Origin: JACZXQ01 sp036986155 | GTDB taxonomy: Bacteria; Gemmatimonadota; Gemmatimonadetes; Longimicrobiales; Gaopeijiaceae | Reading direction: 5' to 3' | DNA: 17,845 nt | NCBI GenBank assembly: GCA_036986155.1 | Contig: BTRA01000061.1 | Coordinates: 1 to 17,845 of the forward strand | Shown here: positions 14,950 through 17,845 of the stretch, piece by piece | Layout of the letters: the number at the start of each line of letters is the position of its first letter | Numbering within the stretch: the stretch's first letter is position 1 | Program-made: the position numbers and the translations under genes | Notes under the pieces: generated by a model | Told to the model about the DNA's origin: nothing | Seen by the model: the letters and a program-made list of their open reading frames with translations, nothing else | Database searches by the model: none

Positions 14950-16956
14950 TCAACGCAGGGACTTCTTCGCGGCCCTAAGGGCCGCGACCATATCGTAGCG
15001 CTCCGCGTCAGACAGCGTATTCCCGGCGAACCGGGCTCTCAGGTAGAGGTCGACCACCCGTCCCGCCGCACCCGCCCCGGGGTGCCGCCGTCGTCGAAAC
15101 TCCTCGACCAATGCTCTCGGCGTCCCGCCGCGGCCGACTTCCAGTCCGGAGCGCTCGGCGTTGTTGCGCAAACTCAGATACATCTTTGTTTCGGGTGAGT
15201 GGCGCTGGCCTCCCCGGCTGGCCCACACGAAGCCGGCCACGAGGGTCAAGAGGAGCGCGAGCGACCACAAGCCGCGGCCGAATCGCCCGATGGGGGCCGC
15301 CGTGTCTGCGGCGCTATCCTCCCCGCTGAACAGATCCGCGGCACGGCCGAGCAGGTTCGACTGGGCCTGGAGACTGAAGTCCAGAATCCACTTATTCCAG
15401 TTGTGCTGGAGTCCTTCGAGCCAGAGTCTGCCAGGCCACAGCCACGATGTAGCGAGCGCTCCCGCTCCGCTTCCTGCAGGCGTAGGATCGAACGCCACCC
15501 AGCCGAATTCGGGAAACCAGACCTCGACCCATGAGTGTGCCTGGTTCTGTGTGACGGCTAAGAATCCGCCGAAGTTGTTCCACACCCCCCCTCGGAAGCC
15601 GTTCACCTCGCGCGCATGGATGCCTAGCGTGCGCAGCAGGACCACCATGGCCGTGGAGAAATACTCGCAGTGTCCAGCCCTGCGGTCGAACAGGAAGTAG
15701 TCGAGTGTGGCCTCGCGCGCTGACCGCGGCAGTTCGAGGGTGTATTCGAACTCGGATTGCAGGAACCGCTCGATCGCCACGGCCCGGTCGTAGGTGTTGG
15801 TGAGGTCCTGAGTCAGGCGTTGAGCGAGGTCGGGCACCCTCTGAGGGAGGCGCGGCAACTGCGTGTAGTGTTGGCGGGCGGGAGAGTAGCCACGACGAGC
15901 CGCTCTCAGTCGTGCCGCATCGGGACGCGCCGTCACCGAGACGGCGTCGTAAACCGGCGAGCCGGACCCCCAATAGATGCGGTCGCCCGAGTTGTCGAAG
16001 AGGGGCTGAATACGCGGCTCGGTGGCCTTGACCGTGAGGGTCGGATGGAGCGTGAACAGGACCTTCACGTCGAGCGGAGTGGCGTAGATTCGATAGCTGA
16101 GTCGATCGGGCCCCCATCCCTCGTACCATCGATCGAGCCCCAATGACGGGGTCAGGCGCGGCGAGCGACTCCACCGAACGCCGTCGAAACGGTCGTAGGA
16201 GCGGCCGCGCCAATATAGGTCTTGCACGGAGGGTGGAGGGCTGTCTGGGAATTCCACGCGCAGCACGACCTGCGGGTTGGGGAAGATCCGTGACCCGTGC
16301 TCCCCGATGGAGACCTGGTCCGCAAATCCGACGATCGACCGGGTCAGAGTTTCTCCACGTCCGACCCACCCCTGTGACACCCTGGGGAAGGATAGGAAGA
16401 CCACCGCACTGCCTACCAGAGAGACCACCGAAAGGCCCGTCATGGCGAACAGGAACCGTGATCCCAGGCGCGCGTCCATCACCCCGTTTGCCTCTGCCTG
16501 ACGACGGGCGTGTCCGACCATCAGCGTCACGGTGGCCAGCACCACGTAGGTCACGAACGCGACGGCGAATAGTATGCCCGGCCGGTAGGCAGTGGACGCT
16601 AACAGTAGAGCGAACGACAGCGCGTACAGGCGGGCGTCGTTGTGTGCGTCCAGTGATCGGAGTGCCTCCGCACACAGGAGCAGGAGCAGGAGGTCGACTA
16701 CCGGGATGACAACGTCGTCCCCGATCAGGAAGATGTGCCACAGGGACCGCAATACGAGGAGGATTGCAAGGGGCAGCCACACCTGCTCCAGCTTGAGCGA
16801 CAGGCCACGATCTGGCTGCCAAAAAAGGGCAAGGAATAACGCGACGGCCGCCAAGCTGGCTGATACCGGCTCGAAGCCCGCCCCGCCCGCGAACGCCACA
16901 AGGGCCGCGATGCCCATGGAAACGGACAGGCGTCTATGCAGGCGTTGAAGGTTCAT
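14950..16956 (-). CDS. TgpA-like transglutaminase-domain membrane protein (DUF3488)
   Basis: A 668-residue protein. The start at 16956 is fixed by an ATGA overlap with the DUF58 stop; the in-frame start at 17028 would lie inside that gene. The N-terminal half-dozen membrane helices (about 13-195) form the DUF3488 region. A large extracytoplasmic transglutaminase-like domain follows with the catalytic triad Cys430 (G-H-C-E-Y-F), His474 (A-H-S-W-V-E-V-W) and Asp490 (F-D-P-T-P). A further membrane helix is at 561-579, with a cytoplasmic C-terminal domain rich in Arg and Leu. Family knowledge: TgpA-type proteins are peri- or extracytoplasmic protease/transglutaminase-like enzymes found next to MoxR ATPases and DUF58 proteins, and P. 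aeruginosa TgpA is essential. The substrate is unknown. Confidence 0.92.
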   Translation of the reverse strand: MNLQRLHRRLSVSMGIAALVAFAGGAGFEPVSASLAAVALFLALFWQPDRGLSLKLEQVWLPLAILLVLRSLWHIFLIGDDVVIPVVDLLLLLLCAEALRSLDAHNDARLYALSFALLLASTAYRPGILFAVAFVTYVVLATVTLMVGHARRQAEANGVMDARLGSRFLFAMTGLSVVSLVGSAVVFLSFPRVSQGWVGRGETLTRSIVGFADQVSIGEHGSRIFPNPQVVLRVEFPDSPPPSVQDLYWRGRSYDRFDGVRWSRSPRLTPSLGLDRWYEGWGPDRLSYRIYATPLDVKVLFTLHPTLTVKATEPRIQPLFDNSGDRIYWGSGSPVYDAVSVTARPDAARLRAARRGYSPARQHYTQLPRLPQRVPDLAQRLTQDLTNTYDRAVAIERFLQSEFEYTLELPRSAREATLDYFLFDRRAGHCEYFSTAMVVLLRTLGIHAREVNGFRGGVWNNFGGFLAVTQNQAHSWVEVWFPEFGWVAFDPTPAGSGAGALATSWLWPGRLWLEGLQHNWNKWILDFSLQAQSNLLGRAADLFSGEDSAADTAAPIGRFGRGLWSLALLLTLVAGFVWASRGGQRHSPETKMYLSLRNNAERSGLEVGRGGTPRALVEEFRRRRHPGAGAAGRVVDLYLRARFAGNTLSDAERYDMVAALRAAKKSLR
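14968..14986. repeat. Perfect 9-bp palindrome in the 3' end of the transglutaminase gene
   Basis: CGCGGCCCT (14968-14976) and AGGGCCGCG (14978-14986) are exact reverse complements separated by one A. It lies about 18 bases inside the end of the TgpA-like coding region, encoding the alanine/arginine-rich C terminus. A second shorter inverted repeat (GGCCC/GGGCC at 14932-14943) lies just beyond the stop. No T-run follows. Confidence 0.5.
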
Positions 16957-17845
16957 GGGAGCGGCTCGATGTCGGCGAGCTCCCCGACCCCGTCGAGAGG
17001 TTCGGTCCAGCGACCGGGCTCGAGACACTCTACGAATCCGTCGCGCTGGCTGCCGTTGAGCGATACCAATACGCAGCGAGCCGGATCATCGGGCGGCTGA
17101 ACGCGGCGCTCGTCGGGCGAGAAGTCCACCCTGGCCAACGCGTCGAGCACGCGCTCCAACTGGCCTGAGCCGGCACCGGCGTCCACGATCCCGTATGGGG
17201 TCGCCAAGCCGAATCGCTTGCCCAAATGGTAGGCCTTGCTCGCGAGGGAAGCTGCCGTCTCGACAGCCGCCTCGGCTCGCTCGCCCGGCGCTCCGCAGGT
17301 CTCGAGGCAGATCCAGAGCGCCTCGGCCGCGTCCTGCTCGTACTCACGCACGAGCGGCTTACCTCTGTGGGCGCTCAAGCGCCAGTGAATGTCGCGCGGG
17401 TCGTCTCCGACTCTGTACTCGCGCAACCCACGGTACTCACCCCGTGTGCCAGCGGCGCTCGCGAGGGCCGTCTCCACCTGGGGCTGGCGGCACCCGCCCG
17501 GTGGAGACGGGATGCGGACGGGCTGGTTCGTCCTTGGCCAGATGACCAGCTCGCCCACCAGCGGCACATCGCGCTCCTTTCTGAAAAGGCCGAAGGGAAA
17601 TGTCGTCGAAAGCGTGAGGGCCTCGAGGCGGTGGACCCCTCGCCGGATGAACACGTTCTCGGAGCGCACTGTGACGGACTCGCCGGCGTCCAGCCGCGCG
17701 ATGAATGCACCGTGGCGCAGACCGGGCTCGAACAGGTGCACCGTGATGGTGGGAAATCGTCGCTTGTGGTTGAGCACGTGATACCCTATTCGGACAGGCT
17801 TTCCAACGGTGACAGCCCTCGGCAGGCGCCGCTCGATCACGAGCG
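16953..17845 (-). CDS. DUF58 domain protein, 5' end cut by window
   Basis: The frame runs open to the window end, so the N-terminal part, probably with two membrane helices, is missing; at least 297 codons are present. The DUF58 hallmark is seen in the segment G-E-Y-R-G-L-R-E-Y-R-V-G-D-D-P-R-D-I-H-W, about residues 135-154 counted from the GTG at 17840. Before it is a beta-rich domain with membrane-proximal strands, and after it a von Willebrand-A-like fold region. Family knowledge: DUF58 proteins work with MoxR-type AAA ATPases and the neighbouring TgpA protein. Stop and TgpA start overlap in ATGA. The MoxR gene would be expected upstream, beyond base 17845. Confidence 0.88.
   Translation of the reverse strand, partial: LVIERRLPRAVTVGKPVRIGYHVLNHKRRFPTITVHLFEPGLRHGAFIARLDAGESVTVRSENVFIRRGVHRLEALTLSTTFPFGLFRKERDVPLVGELVIWPRTNQPVRIPSPPGGCRQPQVETALASAAGTRGEYRGLREYRVGDDPRDIHWRLSAHRGKPLVREYEQDAAEALWICLETCGAPGERAEAAVETAASLASKAYHLGKRFGLATPYGIVDAGAGSGQLERVLDALARVDFSPDERRVQPPDDPARCVLVSLNGSQRDGFVECLEPGRWTEPLDGVGELADIEPLP

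Noticed and set aside
15392..16822. 476-codon open frame on the minus strand within the TgpA-like gene
   Set aside because: It is a frame shadow of a GC-rich gene. The true frame has the transglutaminase triad and membrane helices, and the shadow has proline/arginine-rich composition with no recognisable domain.

Overview
This is a GC-rich bacterial chromosomal segment with tightly packed genes, several 4-base stop/start overlaps and no mobile element, CRISPR array, tRNA or rRNA that I can see. A Skp/OmpH-type periplasmic protein and a Spy/CpxP-like protein indicate a Gram-negative cell envelope. The gene mix (YpdA-type bacillithiol disulfide reductase, secreted D-aminoacylase-family amidohydrolase, AIM24 protein, DUF58 plus TgpA-type transglutaminase) would fit a Gemmatimonadota-like lineage. 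That taxonomic guess is inference only.

Layout: (1) 1-1070 holds the 3' part of a YgfZ/GcvT-family folate-binding gene, meeting a convergent ArsC/low-molecular-weight phosphatase-fold gene with overlapping stop codons. (2) 1225-3307 holds an AIM24-family gene, a Skp/OmpH-like gene and, on the minus strand, a Spy/CpxP-like gene with a very arginine-rich tail. (3) 3308-3619 is a divergent intergenic region with two strong inverted repeats. It precedes a large PAS-PAS-PAS-GGDEF-EAL protein (3620-6202). (4) 6260-7252 (minus) is a YpdA-like flavoprotein, convergent with the GGDEF-EAL gene across a nested inverted repeat.

(5) 7421-11908 is the most distinctive part. It is a four-gene plus-strand operon: a small coiled-coil protein, a Tat-signal D-aminoacylase-family amidohydrolase, a LuxE-like acyl-protein synthetase and a LuxC-like acyl-CoA reductase. 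The last three are linked by GTGA overlaps. No luciferase (luxAB) or luxD is present in the window, so this looks like a fatty acid to aldehyde reductase module outside bioluminescence, possibly fed by acyl groups released by the amidohydrolase.

(6) 11945-12139 (minus) is a lone AbrB/MazE-type DNA-binding protein. (7) 12315-14560 is a NatA/NatB-like ABC exporter pair. (8) 14576-17845 (minus) is an operon of DUF58 protein (cut by the window end), TgpA-like transglutaminase membrane protein and a small unrecognised protein. This order is typical of the MoxR/DUF58/TgpA system, whose MoxR gene would lie beyond the window.
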